From Oscillospiraceae bacterium (GTDB lineage: Bacteria; Bacillota; Clostridia; Oscillospirales; Acutalibacteraceae), in assembly GCA_015065845.1 (NCBI GenBank), contig SVPQ01000022.1, forward strand, positions 1-42,127: a DNA stretch of 42,127 nt, in the 5' to 3' direction. The position numbers were made by a program, and so were the translations under genes. Below are positions 24,143 to 35,262 of the stretch, piece after piece (the stretch's first letter is position 1; each line of letters begins with the position of its first letter). A model generated the notes under the pieces. That model saw only the letters and a list, made by a program, of their open reading frames with translations, was not told the DNA's origin and did no database searches.

Positions 24143-27100
24143 ATGAAGCGGTTTTTATGCTCACTTTTATCAATATTGTTTGTTGTAGGTATCTGGTTCA
24201 GTGTACCTATGACTGCGAGTGCAAAGGGTAATGATATTAAGTGTGTTGGTATCTATGAATCCGGTGTGATAATTAATCCGTTATATGAGGGGGTAGTTGA
24301 TGTACCGGAAAAAAATATTTATAAAATGGATACATATAATTCAGATGGGTTAAGTGATTTCGATTCATCATTGTATTCTGATGATAAAGAGGTTTCAGCA
24401 GAGGTTATCCGTAATGGAATGGAGAACAGGGAAGCAGAAATAGAGTTTTATTATAAATCTGCTACCGAAATATCAAGTGAGTCCGCATTAAATGAACTTT
24501 TTTCACAAATACTGGAACTTGCTTTTAAAGAAACAGATAAACCAACTCAGGGTGATACATTGCGTCTGGGATTATGGTATTATAGTCCGTCAGTAACAGT
24601 TTATACTGATAATACAACATATTATTATGAATACTCTGTTGGTTTTGGTTATTATACAACTAAAGCAGAAGAAGATGAATTAACTGCGGCAGTAGGTAAT
24701 CTTATAGATGAATTTGGTTTCACCGAAGAAACAACAGAGCGTGAGAAGTCAGATGCTATTTATGATTATATTACACAAAATATAACCTATGATTACGATG
24801 GTTTAAAGGCAGAAGATACCGATAACTATGAATATACCCCGTACGCAGCACTTATAAACAAAACTGCTGTTTGTCAGGGTTATGCTATGCTTTATTATCG
24901 TTTAGCAGAAGAAGTAGGGCTTGATTCTCGTGTTGTTACAGGTAAAAGTTTTGGTGAAAATCACGCATGGAATATAGTAAGAATGGCAGATGTTTATGAT
25001 GTGTCTGCGTATTATTTTCTTGATTCTACTTGGGATGCCGGTAAGGAATACTACGATTACTATTTAAAAGGTGCTTTCGATTTTTATGATCACGATGGTT
25101 TAGATTGGTTTGCTTTACCCGAAAATAAAAAATATTCAATCTGGCAGTACGGTCCGTTTATTCCTGATTTCGAAGCGACATCAGGCGATTATGAATATCT
25201 CGTAAAAGATGATGTTGCGTATATCACTAAGTATAATGGTACAGAAGAAGATGTAGTTGTTCCTAACAGATTGGATAAATATCCAGTACACTATATTCAG
25301 GGGCGAGCATTTAGTGGTAATGATAATATAAAAACTTTGACAATAAGCGAAGGTATATTGAGCGCTGAAGAAGCATTTGTAAATGCCTGTAATAATTTGA
25401 AGACATTAAAATTACCGTCTAGTATTGATTTGGTTGTAAGTAATTACGGAAAGTTTATAAGTACTGGTTTTTCAAAAATTCCTTTGTATTGTACTGGACT
25501 TGAAAATATAGAACTTGCGGAAAATAATCCGTATATGACAATGGTTGATGGCGTTTTATATAGCAAAGATATGAAAACCTTGGTAATGTGTCCGGCAGCT
25601 TCAGCTATAACATCAATACAAATACCTGATGGTGTTGTTGAAATTGGACCAAGTGCACTTGCAGATTGTAAAAATATAACGACAATTGAATTGCCGGATT
25701 CTTTAAAAAGAATTAATATGCTTGCGCTCGAATCTACAAGTATATCTGAAATAACTCTTCCGGATGGATTTGAACATATTGATCAGTACGCATTTACAAA
25801 TTCAAAAGTAAAATCTCTTCACATTCCTGCAAGTGTTACTTATATAGGTGCTCCTATATTAGGAGGATGTGAGATAGAAAGCATTACAGTTGATGAGAAT
25901 AATGAACGCTTTTATATTGAAAATGATGCTCTCTGTGGTAGATTTAGTGATGGTATAGTTTTTTATAACTGTTTTTCAACCGCAGAAAAATACATGGTTC
26001 CGCAAGATGTAACAATCATTGCTCAGAATGCATTTGATAGCAATAAAATGAAAATGGTTGTATTACATAGCAATATTACAAAAATAAATTCTAATTCTTT
26101 TGAAAGATATGAAAATCTTGAACATATAGAGTTACCCGCTTCAATTAGCGAAATAGATGATTATATGTTTTCTGATTGCATAAATCTTGTAAGTGTAATT
26201 ATTCCTGATAGCATAAAAGAATTTGGAAGAAATGTTTTTGGTAATGCTAATGTTACTGTATATTATGAAAGTGAAAACAGTAAAGCATATACTTATGCCG
26301 AGAACAATCAATTGAACTATAAACCTGTTTCAGAATTTATATGCTCTACAGGACATAATATGGAGTATGTTTGTGATTCGGATGGTTATAGATATACTTG
26401 TTCGGTTTGTGGTGGCTCAAGTAAAAATAACCCATTAAAAGCTATATGGACGGCAAAGGGTACTTTAGTAAAAGATGAGTTCATTTTTGGAGATATTAAT
26501 CCTGTTGTAGATAAAATCGTTTATGGTGATACAGTATTAGTTGAAAATGAAGATTATGTTGTGTTAGACGATTACGGGGATTTTCCAGGTACGCAATACT
26601 TAAGTGTAAGAGGTATAAATGAGTTTTCAGGAATATTGCAAATTCCATTTACAATTCATAAGGCTGATATATCAAAAAAAGAAGTTGAGTTGAGTTTTTA
26701 TGAATGTGAATATTCAGGAAGTTGGTTAGTGCCGGTAGTAACAATAGATGGTTTGTCTCGTGGTAGCGATTATGAATTGAGTTTTACAAATAATATAAAT
26801 GTCGGAACAGCGACTGTAACAATAACCGGTGTCAATACACACTATGGTACTATAACAAAAACATTTAATATTACACCAAAAGATTTTTCTAAAATAGGTG
26901 TAGATGTATCTGTTGAAACTGGCTGGTATGAATATGATGGTACAGAAAAATGCCCGAATGTTTCTTTTGGAGGATTAACTGAAGGTGTTGATTATACTGT
27001 AAGTTATAAAAATAATGTGAATGTTGGTACAGCAACAGTTGTATTGACCGCTATGGGTAATTTTAGTGGTTCAGTATCAAGTACATTTTTCATTGGACAA

Positions 27101-28519
27101 AAATATATTACCGAGCAAGATGTGACTTTAGAGTATGAAAAAGTTGTTTATGATGGTAAAGAAAAGTGTCCTAAAGTAACTATAAAAGGTTTAGAAGAAG
27201 GTGTTGACTACACAGTAGTTTATAAAAATAATATAAATGTCGGTTATGCATATGCTGAAATAATTTTGAAAAATGATAACTATGATATAGATGGGGTAGC
27301 AAGGTGCCCAGAATTTCAAATAACTAGACCTGCTCACACCCATAACTATAAAAATACAAATACCGTACAACCAACCTGTACAGGAACAGGTACAAAAACA
27401 TTCACTTGCTCTTGTGGAGATAGTTATACTGAAACGATTGCTGCAAAAGGTCATACAGAAGTTACTGTAACAGGTAAAGCAGCAACATGTACTCAGAGTG
27501 GTCTTACAGATGGTAAAAAATGTTCTGTATGTAATACAGTAACAAAAGCACAGGAAACAATCAAAGCAGCAGGCCACAAAGAAGTAGTAATCCCAGCAGT
27601 AGCACCAACCTATACAACAGTTGGTAAAACTGAGGGTAAAAAGTGTTCTGTGTGCGGTACAATTACAGTAGCACAAAAAGATGTTGCAAAACTTACACTT
27701 GCAACTCCTGTAGTAACAGTTAAAAACAGTGCAACAGGTGTAAAAGTAACATGGAACGCAATAGACGGTGCAACAAGCTACAAGGTTTACCGCAAAACCT
27801 ACAGCACCAAAACTAAGAAATATGGCAGTTGGAAAACTTGTGGAACTGTAACTGCAACAAGTTATGTTGATACAAATGCTAAGAGTGGTACAAAGTATAT
27901 TTATACTGTAAAAGCATTTAACGGTGATACAAAAAGCGGTATTAAAAATTCTTCAAGTATTTTATTCCTAGCACAACCAACAGTAAAAATTGCAAATGCT
28001 TCAACAGGTGTAAAGGTTACCTGGAATAAGATTACAGGTGCAACAGGTTACAAAGTTTACCGCGCTGAATACAAAAATGGTAAATGGAGCAGTTGGAAAG
28101 GTATGAAAACAATTGACAAAGGTTCAACTGTTTCATATACAGACAAATCTGCAAAAAGCGGTGTAAAATACAAATACACTGTAAAAGCGGTAAATGGTAA
28201 AACAGGTAGCACTTACAAATCAAGTTCATCACTTCTTTATTTAGCACAACCTAAAGTAGCAGTAAAAGCACTTTCAAATGGCATAAAAGTTGCATGGGTA
28301 CAAAGCACAGGTGCAACAAGCTACAAAATTTATAGAAGTGAGTATAATGCAAAGACTAAGAAATGGAGCAGTTGGAAAGGCATAAAAACTGCAAAATCCA
28401 CTTCAAAATCTTACACCGACAAATCTGCAAAGAAAGGTGTAAAATACCGTTACACAGTAAAAGCGGTTAATGGTAAGGTTGCGAGCACTTATAAAGCAAG
28501 CAGTTCAGTAAAAAGGTAA
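24143..28519 (+). CDS. Giant secreted transglutaminase-like/LRR/Fn3 surface protein
   Basis: 1458 aa. The signal peptide ends near ASA (about residue 27). A transglutaminase-like cysteine-protease fold follows with its full triad: Cys244 in VCQGYA, His274 in ENHAWN and Asp294 in LDSTWD. Residues about 355-730 are BspA-type LRR_5 repeats, more diverged than those of the gene at 557. Next come about three MBG/YDG-like beta modules (about 800-1060, with VGTATVTITG-type strands), then His/Cys modules with TCSCGDSYTE and KCSVC, and three basic Fn3-like modules ending in VKR. It probably cross-links or cleaves peptide substrates at the cell surface. The last two Fn3 modules are almost identical in DNA to those of the gene at 21929. 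Its 3' end carries the same stop-codon hairpin as the gene at 557. Confidence 0.8.
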   Translation: MKRFLCSLLSILFVVGIWFSVPMTASAKGNDIKCVGIYESGVIINPLYEGVVDVPEKNIYKMDTYNSDGLSDFDSSLYSDDKEVSAEVIRNGMENREAEIEFYYKSATEISSESALNELFSQILELAFKETDKPTQGDTLRLGLWYYSPSVTVYTDNTTYYYEYSVGFGYYTTKAEEDELTAAVGNLIDEFGFTEETTEREKSDAIYDYITQNITYDYDGLKAEDTDNYEYTPYAALINKTAVCQGYAMLYYRLAEEVGLDSRVVTGKSFGENHAWNIVRMADVYDVSAYYFLDSTWDAGKEYYDYYLKGAFDFYDHDGLDWFALPENKKYSIWQYGPFIPDFEATSGDYEYLVKDDVAYITKYNGTEEDVVVPNRLDKYPVHYIQGRAFSGNDNIKTLTISEGILSAEEAFVNACNNLKTLKLPSSIDLVVSNYGKFISTGFSKIPLYCTGLENIELAENNPYMTMVDGVLYSKDMKTLVMCPAASAITSIQIPDGVVEIGPSALADCKNITTIELPDSLKRINMLALESTSISEITLPDGFEHIDQYAFTNSKVKSLHIPASVTYIGAPILGGCEIESITVDENNERFYIENDALCGRFSDGIVFYNCFSTAEKYMVPQDVTIIAQNAFDSNKMKMVVLHSNITKINSNSFERYENLEHIELPASISEIDDYMFSDCINLVSVIIPDSIKEFGRNVFGNANVTVYYESENSKAYTYAENNQLNYKPVSEFICSTGHNMEYVCDSDGYRYTCSVCGGSSKNNPLKAIWTAKGTLVKDEFIFGDINPVVDKIVYGDTVLVENEDYVVLDDYGDFPGTQYLSVRGINEFSGILQIPFTIHKADISKKEVELSFYECEYSGSWLVPVVTIDGLSRGSDYELSFTNNINVGTATVTITGVNTHYGTITKTFNITPKDFSKIGVDVSVETGWYEYDGTEKCPNVSFGGLTEGVDYTVSYKNNVNVGTATVVLTAMGNFSGSVSSTFFIGQKYITEQDVTLEYEKVVYDGKEKCPKVTIKGLEEGVDYTVVYKNNINVGYAYAEIILKNDNYDIDGVARCPEFQITRPAHTHNYKNTNTVQPTCTGTGTKTFTCSCGDSYTETIAAKGHTEVTVTGKAATCTQSGLTDGKKCSVCNTVTKAQETIKAAGHKEVVIPAVAPTYTTVGKTEGKKCSVCGTITVAQKDVAKLTLATPVVTVKNSATGVKVTWNAIDGATSYKVYRKTYSTKTKKYGSWKTCGTVTATSYVDTNAKSGTKYIYTVKAFNGDTKSGIKNSSSILFLAQPTVKIANASTGVKVTWNKITGATGYKVYRAEYKNGKWSSWKGMKTIDKGSTVSYTDKSAKSGVKYKYTVKAVNGKTGSTYKSSSSLLYLAQPKVAVKALSNGIKVAWVQSTGATSYKIYRSEYNAKTKKWSSWKGIKTAKSTSKSYTDKSAKKGVKYRYTVKAVNGKVASTYKASSSVKR

Positions 28520-28534
28520 CACCTTTTTACTGAA
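28504..28534 (+). terminator. Hairpin spanning the stop codon of the transglutaminase-LRR gene
   Basis: Identical to the 31-nt element at 2221-2251: TTCAGTAAAAAGGT and ACCTTTTTACTGAA around AAC, with the stop at the loop. It lacks a T-tract. Confidence 0.75.
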
Positions 28535-29090
28535 TGCAGAATGCAAAATGCAAAATGCAAAATTTCGGGACCTGCGGTCGGCAATTATAATAGTTGCTAG
28601 TGTGGCTGGTTGGCTAGTTGCTAGTAAAGTAAATAAAAACAAAATATTCTACCGTTTTCAGTTTACAATAAACTTTAAATGAAACAAAAAATCAACTCCC
28701 ACAATCGTAGGGGAAGACTTTTAAAATGCAAAATTCAGAATGCAAAATGCAAAATTTCGGGACCTGCGGTCGGCAATTATAATAGTTGCTAGTGTGGCTA
28801 GTTGGCTAGTATTATAAAAAAGAGAAGTTCTATCATTTTCGGTTTATGAAAGTGATAGAACTTTTTATTTTAAAGAATGAAGAAGAAATAATAAAGAATA
28901 AATGACACGAAAAAGTGATTGCAAGAGCGTACCTCTCTTCGAAGAGAGGTACAGGAGAAAGAAAACTACATCCTATCATTTAAAGTTGGTTTTTACATCA
29001 ACTAAAAATGATAGGATGAATCATTTGTATAACTCTAGTTCCTAGTTCCTGTTTCCTAGTTCCTAATTTCTTGCACACTTGCAACTTGTA
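28535..29090. repeat. Cluster of composite intergenic repeats, copies D-F
   Basis: This gene-free 620-bp gap is packed with repeats. AATGCAA heptamers lead into a GACC-TGC-GGTC hairpin (28569-28579) followed by TTGCTAG/TTGGCTAG-type 7-nt repeats. The same unit recurs with its hairpin at 28761-28771. A hairpin AAGTTCTATCATTTTC/GAAAGTGATAGAACTT lies at 28825-28863, a perfect 24-bp palindrome at 28929-28952, the CATCCTATCATTT hairpin at 28969-29018, and TTCCTAG heptamers with CTTGCAN repeats run to 29090. A CAACTCCCAC block near 28693 is an inverted match to GTGGGAGT in copies A and B. No coding frame was seen. Confidence 0.8.
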
Positions 29091-29108
29091 ACTGATTTGT
29101 GGTATAAT
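29079..29108 (+). promoter_or_regulatory. Sigma-A promoter of uvrB
   Basis: TTGCAA (29079-29084), 18 nt, then TATAAT (29103-29108). The -35 lies inside the CTTGCAN repeats of the upstream element. No DinR/LexA box (GAACN4GTTC or CGAACN4GTTCG) was seen. Confidence 0.65.
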
Positions 29109-29140
29109 AAATATGTATTTCGATAAAACGGAGGTGCAGT

Positions 29141-31102
29141 ATGGATAAGTTTATTTTACACTCAGAATATAAACCAACAGGCGATCAGCCGGAGGCTATT
29201 AAAACATTGACAGATGGTGTAAATGCAGGGCTTAAAGAACAGACACTTTTAGGTGTTACAGGTAGTGGTAAAACTTTTACAATGGCAAATATTATTGCGA
29301 ATGTAAATAAACCCACATTAGTTCTTGCACATAACAAAACTCTTGCTGCACAGCTTTGTACTGAGTTTAAAGAATTTTTTCCTGAAAATGCGGTGGAATA
29401 TTTCGTTTCCTATTACGACTATTATCAACCGGAAGCGTATATTCCGACAACGGATACTTATATTGAAAAAGACAGTGCGGTAAATGATGAAATTGATAAA
29501 CTCAGGCACTCTGCAACATCTGCACTTTCTGAAAGACGAGATGTTATTATAGTTGCATCAGTTTCCTGTATTTACACATTGGGTGACCCTATTGATTACA
29601 GAAGTATGGTTATCTCATTAAGAACAGGTATGCAGAAAGACCGTGACGCACTTTTAAACAAATTAGTGGCAATTCAGTACGAAAGAAACGATGTTGCTTT
29701 TGAAAGAAATAAGTTCAGAGTAAAAGGTGATACAGTCGAAATTTTTCCTGTATATTCTTCAGAAAATGCAATAAGAGTCGAGTTTTTTGGTGATGAAATT
29801 GACAGAATTTCAGAATTCAATCCTTTGACTGGTGAAGTCAAATGCACTCTTTCCCATGTTGCGATTTATCCCGCATCTCACTATGTTGTTGAACACGAAA
29901 AAATGGAAAGAGCATTAGAAGAAATTTATAACGAAATGACCGAAACTGCTGAAAATTTCAAAAAGCAGGGTAAACTTTTAGAAGCACAAAGGATTATGCA
30001 ACGCACACAATATGATATTGAAATGCTTCGTGAAACTGGTTTTTGTAAAGGTATTGAAAACTATTCACGCGTTATGTCGGGCAGAGAACCTGGTACTGCA
30101 CCGTTTACTTTACTTGACTATTTCCCTGATGACTATTTGTTGTTTGTTGACGAATCTCATGTAACTTTACCACAGGTGCGTGGTATGTTTGGTGGGGATC
30201 GTTCAAGAAAAGAAAGTCTTGTCAATTTCGGTTTCAGACTTCCGTCTGCATTTGACAACAGACCATTAAAATTCGATGAGTTTTATGAAAAAACTAATCA
30301 GAGAATTTTTGTGAGTGCTACACCAGGCGAATTTGAAAAAACAAAGAGCCAAAAAATAGCAGAACAGGTTATAAGACCAACAGGTCTTTTAGACCCTGAA
30401 ATTTTTGTAAGAAGTACAGATGGACAAATTGATGATTTGATTTCCGAAATCAATTTAAGAGTAGATAAAAAAGAACGCGTTTTAGTTACAACCTTAACAA
30501 GAAAAATGGCAGAAGATTTAACTGAATATCTTGAGGGTTGCAAAATAAAAGTCCGTTATATGCATTTTGATGTTGATACAATCGAAAGAATGGAAATTAT
30601 AAGAGATTTAAGACTTGGTGAGTTTGATGTTTTAGTTGGTATCAATCTTCTGCGTGAGGGTCTTGATATTCCTGAAGTATCGCTTGTAGCAATTCTTGAT
30701 GCTGATAAAGAAGGTTTTTTAAGAAGTGAAACTTCACTTATTCAGACAATAGGCAGGGCGGCGCGTAACGCTAACGGTCAGGTTATTATGTATGCCGATG
30801 AAGTTACACGCTCTATGGAAAACGCTATAACAGAAACTTACAGAAGACGCGAAAAGCAGATGAAATATAACGAAGAAAATGGCATTGTTCCCGAAACTAT
30901 TAAAAAGGATGTTCGCGAAATTCTTGAAATTTCTTCAAAAGATAATGTTCAGGAAAGAATTGCCAAAAAGCGTTTTTCTGCTAATGAGAAAAATCAGTTG
31001 ATAGAAAAACTTACGAAAGAAATGAGAGCAGCCGCAAAACTTCTTGAATTTGAACACGCGGCATATTTAAGAGATCAGATAGAGAAAATTAAAAACAGTT
31101 AG
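29141..31102 (+). CDS. uvrB: Excinuclease ABC subunit B
   Basis: 653 aa, the normal length. UvrB is the damage-verifying helicase of nucleotide excision repair. Walker A is [14 protein letters not shown] (about residues 38-51). The beta-hairpin region reads [25 protein letters not shown]. Later helicase motifs include [55 protein letters not shown] (split in the protein by no insertion) and [11 protein letters not shown]-terminal UVR domain ([19 protein letters not shown]), used to bind UvrC/UvrA, is present. It lies 10 nt before uvrA, so the two form an operon. AACGGAGGTG is the ribosome site. Confidence 0.97.
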   Translation: MDKFILHSEYKPTGDQPEAIKTLTDGVNAGLKEQTLLGVTGSGKTFTMANIIANVNKPTLVLAHNKTLAAQLCTEFKEFFPENAVEYFVSYYDYYQPEAYIPTTDTYIEKDSAVNDEIDKLRHSATSALSERRDVIIVASVSCIYTLGDPIDYRSMVISLRTGMQKDRDALLNKLVAIQYERNDVAFERNKFRVKGDTVEIFPVYSSENAIRVEFFGDEIDRISEFNPLTGEVKCTLSHVAIYPASHYVVEHEKMERALEEIYNEMTETAENFKKQGKLLEAQRIMQRTQYDIEMLRETGFCKGIENYSRVMSGREPGTAPFTLLDYFPDDYLLFVDESHVTLPQVRGMFGGDRSRKESLVNFGFRLPSAFDNRPLKFDEFYEKTNQRIFVSATPGEFEKTKSQKIAEQVIRPTGLLDPEIFVRSTDGQIDDLISEINLRVDKKERVLVTTLTRKMAEDLTEYLEGCKIKVRYMHFDVDTIERMEIIRDLRLGEFDVLVGINLLREGLDIPEVSLVAILDADKEGFLRSETSLIQTIGRAARNANGQVIMYADEVTRSMENAITETYRRREKQMKYNEENGIVPETIKKDVREILEISSKDNVQERIAKKRFSANEKNQLIEKLTKEMRAAAKLLEFEHAAYLRDQIEKIKNS

Positions 31103-31112
31103 GTAGTAGAAA

Positions 31113-33944
31113 ATGGAAAAGAATTTAACAGTCAAAGGTGCAAAAGTTCATAACTTAAAAAATGTAAATGTAGAAATACCAAGAGATAAACTTGTAGTTT
31201 TTACAGGTCTTTCAGGTTCTGGTAAATCTTCACTTGCATTTGATACAATCTACGCAGAAGGGCAGAGAAGATATATGGAAAGTCTTTCTTCTTATGCTCG
31301 TCAGTTTTTAGGCCAGATGGATAAACCTGATGTCGAAAGCATCGAGGGACTTTCTCCTGCAATTTCAATTGACCAGAAAACAACATCTAAAAATCCGCGT
31401 TCAACAGTTGGTACAGTAACAGAAATATATGACTATCTCCGTCTTTTGTACGCAAGAGTAGGTGTGCCACATTGTCCTGTTTGTGGTAAAGAAATTAAAA
31501 CTCAGACTATTGACCAGATTGTAGATAAAGTTATGGAACTCGCAGATGGTACTAAATTCCAGGTTTTAGCACCAATTGCAAAAGGTAAAAAAGGTGAGTT
31601 CAAAAAAGAACTTGAACACGCATCTAAATCAGGTTATGTAAGAGCAAGAATTGACGGAATTATTTATGATTTGTCAGAAGATATAAAATTGGAAAAGAAT
31701 ATTAAACACAATATCGAAATTATTGTTGACCGTCTTGTTATGAAGCGTGATATTGCTTCTCGTCTTGCAGATTCTTTAGAAACTGCTTTTTCAATAACAG
31801 AAGGTACAGTTTTAATTGCTGTTGTTGATGGTGAAGAACAGTTGTACTCACAGAATTTTGCTTGTCCGGAACATGGTTCATTTATGGATGAATTAGAGCC
31901 ACGAATGTTTTCTTTCAATAATCCATTTGGTGCTTGTCCTACTTGTTCAGGCTTAAGTATGTTTTTGAGAGTTTCAGAAGATTTGTTAGTTCCTAACAGA
32001 AATCTTTCAATAAATGATGGTGCGATTAAAGGTTGCGGTTGGGGTCAGAGTGACAGAAGTACAATCGCGGGTATGTATTATGCAGCACTTGCAGAGAAAT
32101 ATAACTTTACTCTTGACACACCTTTTAAAGATATTTCTAAAGAAGGTCAGGACGCAATTTTTTATGGTACAAAAGGCGAGAGAATACAAGTTACCCGCAT
32201 AAATGAATATGGTAGTGGTACTTATATGACTGACTTTGAAGGTATTGTAAATAACCTTGAACGCCGTCACAGAGAAACTACAAGTGACTGGTCACGAAAT
32301 GATATTGAACAATATATGACAGAGTCCCCTTGTCCTGCTTGTAAGGGTAAAAGACTTAAGCCTGCTTCATTAGCAGTAACAGTCGGCGGTAAAAATATTA
32401 TGGAATTTACCGATATGTCTGTAAGAGATGAACTTGAATTTATAGATAAAATTCAGGAAACACTTTCGGAAAAAGATAAAAAAATCGGTAAACAGATTTT
32501 CAAAGAAATTCGTTCACGACTTTCATTCCTTTGTGATGTCGGTCTTGATTATTTAACACTCTCTCGTTCTGCGGGTACACTTTCTGGTGGTGAAAGTCAG
32601 AGAATAAGACTTGCTACACAAATCGGTTCTTCTTTAATGGGTGTTTTATATATCCTTGACGAGCCAAGCATTGGTCTTCACCAAAGAGATAATGACAAAC
32701 TCTTGCAGTCACTTAAAAATTTAAGAGATTTAGGCAATACTTTAATTGTTGTTGAACACGATGAAGACACAATGAATTCTGCAGACTACATTGTCGATGT
32801 AGGTCCTGGTGCAGGTGTTCACGGTGGCGAAATTGTCTTTCAGGGTACAGTAAAAGATATAAAAAAATGTAAAGAGTCTATTACAGGTCAGTACCTTTCA
32901 GGTAAAAGAAAAATTACAACACCTGAAAAGAGAAGAGATGGTAATGGCAAATTTTTAGCAATAAAGGGAGCTTCTGAAAACAATCTTAAAAATATTGATG
33001 TTGAAATACCACTCGGAAAATTTGTTGCAATAACAGGCGTTTCAGGTTCGGGTAAATCTTCTTTAATAAATGAAATTTTATTTAAAAAGTTAGCCGCAGA
33101 GCTTAATGGTGCAAGAAAATTCCCTGGTAAACATAAAGAAATCACAGGACTCCATCATTTAGATAAGGTAATAGATATTGACCAGTCACCAATAGGCAGA
33201 ACTCCGCGTTCAAACCCTGCAACTTATACAGGTGTGTTTACAGATATACGCGAACTTTTCGCACAGACACAGGATGCAAAAATGAAAGGGTATTCTGCGG
33301 GGAGATTTTCATTCAATGTAAAAGGTGGCCGTTGTGAAGCGTGCGAGGGCGACGGTATTATAAAAATAGAAATGAACTTCCTCTCAGATGTTTATGTGCC
33401 TTGTGAAGTTTGTCACGGTGCAAGATATAATCGCGAAACATTAGAAGTTCTTTATAAAGGTAAGAGTATTTCAGATGTTCTTAATATGACTGTAGAAGAA
33501 GCGACTGAGTTCTTTAAAAATCATCCTAAAATTCACAGAAAACTTGAAACACTTAATGATGTTGGTTTAGGTTACATTACTTTAGGTCAACCTGCAACAA
33601 CACTCTCGGGCGGTGAAGCACAAAGAGTTAAACTTGCAACAGAACTTTCAAAGCGTTCAACAGGCAGAACTATTTATATTTTAGATGAACCAACAACGGG
33701 TCTTCACTCTGCCGATGTAAGTAAACTTTTAGAAGTTTTAAACCGCCTTGTAGATGCCGAGAACAGTATTGTTGTAATCGAGCACAATTTAGATGTTATT
33801 AAAACTGCCGATTATATTATAGATTTAGGTCCTGAAGGTGGTAACGGTGGCGGTACTGTTGTTGCAACAGGTACACCTGAAGAAGTGGCAAAGAATAAAA
33901 AATCTTATACGGGTCAATATTTAAAAAGAATTTTATCTGAATAA
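31113..33944 (+). CDS. uvrA: Excinuclease ABC subunit A
   Basis: 943 aa, full length. UvrA is the ABC-type ATPase that first detects bulky DNA damage. Two ATPase halves are complete: Walker [15 protein letters not shown] with signature [13 protein letters not shown], and [13 protein letters not shown] with signature [13 protein letters not shown]. Zinc modules are visible as [22 protein letters not shown] and the pair CEACEGDG and [10 protein letters not shown]. It follows uvrB closely in one transcript and has no terminator of clear strength after it. uvrC is not in the window. Confidence 0.97.
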   Translation: MEKNLTVKGAKVHNLKNVNVEIPRDKLVVFTGLSGSGKSSLAFDTIYAEGQRRYMESLSSYARQFLGQMDKPDVESIEGLSPAISIDQKTTSKNPRSTVGTVTEIYDYLRLLYARVGVPHCPVCGKEIKTQTIDQIVDKVMELADGTKFQVLAPIAKGKKGEFKKELEHASKSGYVRARIDGIIYDLSEDIKLEKNIKHNIEIIVDRLVMKRDIASRLADSLETAFSITEGTVLIAVVDGEEQLYSQNFACPEHGSFMDELEPRMFSFNNPFGACPTCSGLSMFLRVSEDLLVPNRNLSINDGAIKGCGWGQSDRSTIAGMYYAALAEKYNFTLDTPFKDISKEGQDAIFYGTKGERIQVTRINEYGSGTYMTDFEGIVNNLERRHRETTSDWSRNDIEQYMTESPCPACKGKRLKPASLAVTVGGKNIMEFTDMSVRDELEFIDKIQETLSEKDKKIGKQIFKEIRSRLSFLCDVGLDYLTLSRSAGTLSGGESQRIRLATQIGSSLMGVLYILDEPSIGLHQRDNDKLLQSLKNLRDLGNTLIVVEHDEDTMNSADYIVDVGPGAGVHGGEIVFQGTVKDIKKCKESITGQYLSGKRKITTPEKRRDGNGKFLAIKGASENNLKNIDVEIPLGKFVAITGVSGSGKSSLINEILFKKLAAELNGARKFPGKHKEITGLHHLDKVIDIDQSPIGRTPRSNPATYTGVFTDIRELFAQTQDAKMKGYSAGRFSFNVKGGRCEACEGDGIIKIEMNFLSDVYVPCEVCHGARYNRETLEVLYKGKSISDVLNMTVEEATEFFKNHPKIHRKLETLNDVGLGYITLGQPATTLSGGEAQRVKLATELSKRSTGRTIYILDEPTTGLHSADVSKLLEVLNRLVDAENSIVVIEHNLDVIKTADYIIDLGPEGGNGGGTVVATGTPEEVAKNKKSYTGQYLKRILSE

Positions 33945-33947
33945 ATG

Positions 33948-33976
33948 TTGATATTTAAACCGGTTATATGTATAAT
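33948..33976 (+). promoter_or_regulatory. Sigma-A promoter of the M28 peptidase gene
   Basis: TTGATA (33948-33953), a 17-nt spacer and TATAAT (33971-33976). AAAGGAG precedes the start codon. Confidence 0.7.
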
Positions 33977-34009
33977 ATGAGAGATATTTTTTAAAGGAGT
34001 AATTCATTT

Positions 34010-35260
34010 ATGAAAGCAAGCGAAAGTATCGCAAATTATGATATTAAAGTAAGGGAATATACAAACTATGCTATAAAAAGCATCAAAAATTGTTGTAAGA
34101 ATTTTGGTCCGAGACCAACTGGTAGTGAAGCAGAAAAAAATGCACAGGAATATATGATGAATGACCTTAATAATTTCTGCGATGAAGTTACCCGTGAAGA
34201 ATTCAAAGTGAGCGACAAAGCATTTATGTCTTGGATAAGAATTGGTGTTGTTATGGCAATAATTGCTATTACAATGTTTACATTAGGTTTTTATGTTGTT
34301 TCTTTGGCACTTTATGCTTTAACAATTCTTATGATTGTTTTAGAATTTGTTTTTTACAAACCTGTTTTAGATGTATTCTTTAAAAAGAAAACTGCAGGTA
34401 ATGTTTACGGTGTAAGAAAAGCCAAAGGCGAAACAAAAAAGAGAATCATTCTCTGTGCTCATACTGACTCTGCGTATGAATGGAAATATACATACAAAAC
34501 CGGCAGAAAAGGTGTAGCATTTAACATCTACGGTGCACTTGCTTCTCTTTTGATTGGTTTAGGTGTTTCTATTTATGCAGTTGTGGCAAATGGTGCATTT
34601 TCAGACATTGTCTGGCTTTCAGAAGGTTTAGTAGTTAAGATTTTAGCAGTTGTACTTTACCTTACAATTATTATTTATTGCTTCAATTTCAGTTTTATTA
34701 ACTACAAAAACCCTGTTACAGGTTGCATTGATAATTTAAGCGGTGTATTTATTTCAAATGCAGTTGCAAAATATCTTAATGATAATGATATTCGTTTTGA
34801 AAACACTGAAGTTTGTGTTCTTTTAACTGGTGCAGAAGAAGCAGGTCTTCGTGGTTCAAAATCATTCGTTAAAAATCACCCTGAATTACAGAATAAAGAT
34901 GTTGAAACTGTTGTAATGGGCGTTGATACAATCTGTGAAATGGACTTTATGAAAATTTACAGTAAAGATATGAATGGTCTTACTAAAAATGATAGCAGAG
35001 TTGCAAAACTTATTCAGGATGGCGCAAAAAATGCTGGGTATGATGTACCAACAGGTGTTATTGAATTAGGTGCGACAGATTCAGCTGCATTCTCACAAAA
35101 AGGTGTTTCGGCGGCTACATTTGTTGCTATGAATCCGGAACCGTCAAGATATTATCACACAAGACTCGACACAGTTGAAATGATAAAACCGCAAGCAATT
35201 GATGCAGGTGTCAAAATTGCACTTGAAACAGTATTTTTATATGACGAAAAAGGTATATGA
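34010..35260 (+). CDS. Membrane-anchored M28-family zinc peptidase
   Basis: 416 aa. The zinc aminopeptidase pattern is complete: CAHTDS (His/Asp), CIDNLSGVF (bridging Asp), LTGAEEAGLRGSKSF (catalytic Glu and ligand Glu), VMGVDTICEMDF (Asp) and YYHTRLD (His). Two groups of membrane helices interrupt it: two near residues 78-122 (WIRIGVVMAIIAITMF and YALTILMIVLEFVF) and two near residues 170-230. The N-terminus has GPRPTGSEAEKNAQEYM, typical of the family. It probably trims peptides at or in the membrane. It is followed after 2 nt by a DUF2804 gene in the same transcript. Confidence 0.82.
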   Translation: MKASESIANYDIKVREYTNYAIKSIKNCCKNFGPRPTGSEAEKNAQEYMMNDLNNFCDEVTREEFKVSDKAFMSWIRIGVVMAIIAITMFTLGFYVVSLALYALTILMIVLEFVFYKPVLDVFFKKKTAGNVYGVRKAKGETKKRIILCAHTDSAYEWKYTYKTGRKGVAFNIYGALASLLIGLGVSIYAVVANGAFSDIVWLSEGLVVKILAVVLYLTIIIYCFNFSFINYKNPVTGCIDNLSGVFISNAVAKYLNDNDIRFENTEVCVLLTGAEEAGLRGSKSFVKNHPELQNKDVETVVMGVDTICEMDFMKIYSKDMNGLTKNDSRVAKLIQDGAKNAGYDVPTGVIELGATDSAAFSQKGVSAATFVAMNPEPSRYYHTRLDTVEMIKPQAIDAGVKIALETVFLYDEKGI

Positions 35261-35262
35261 TT

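Noticed and set aside
27191-27676. 161-codon minus-strand frame with many Cys and Phe
   Set aside because: It lies wholly within the well-supported 24143-28519 gene and reflects the codon use of its repeats.
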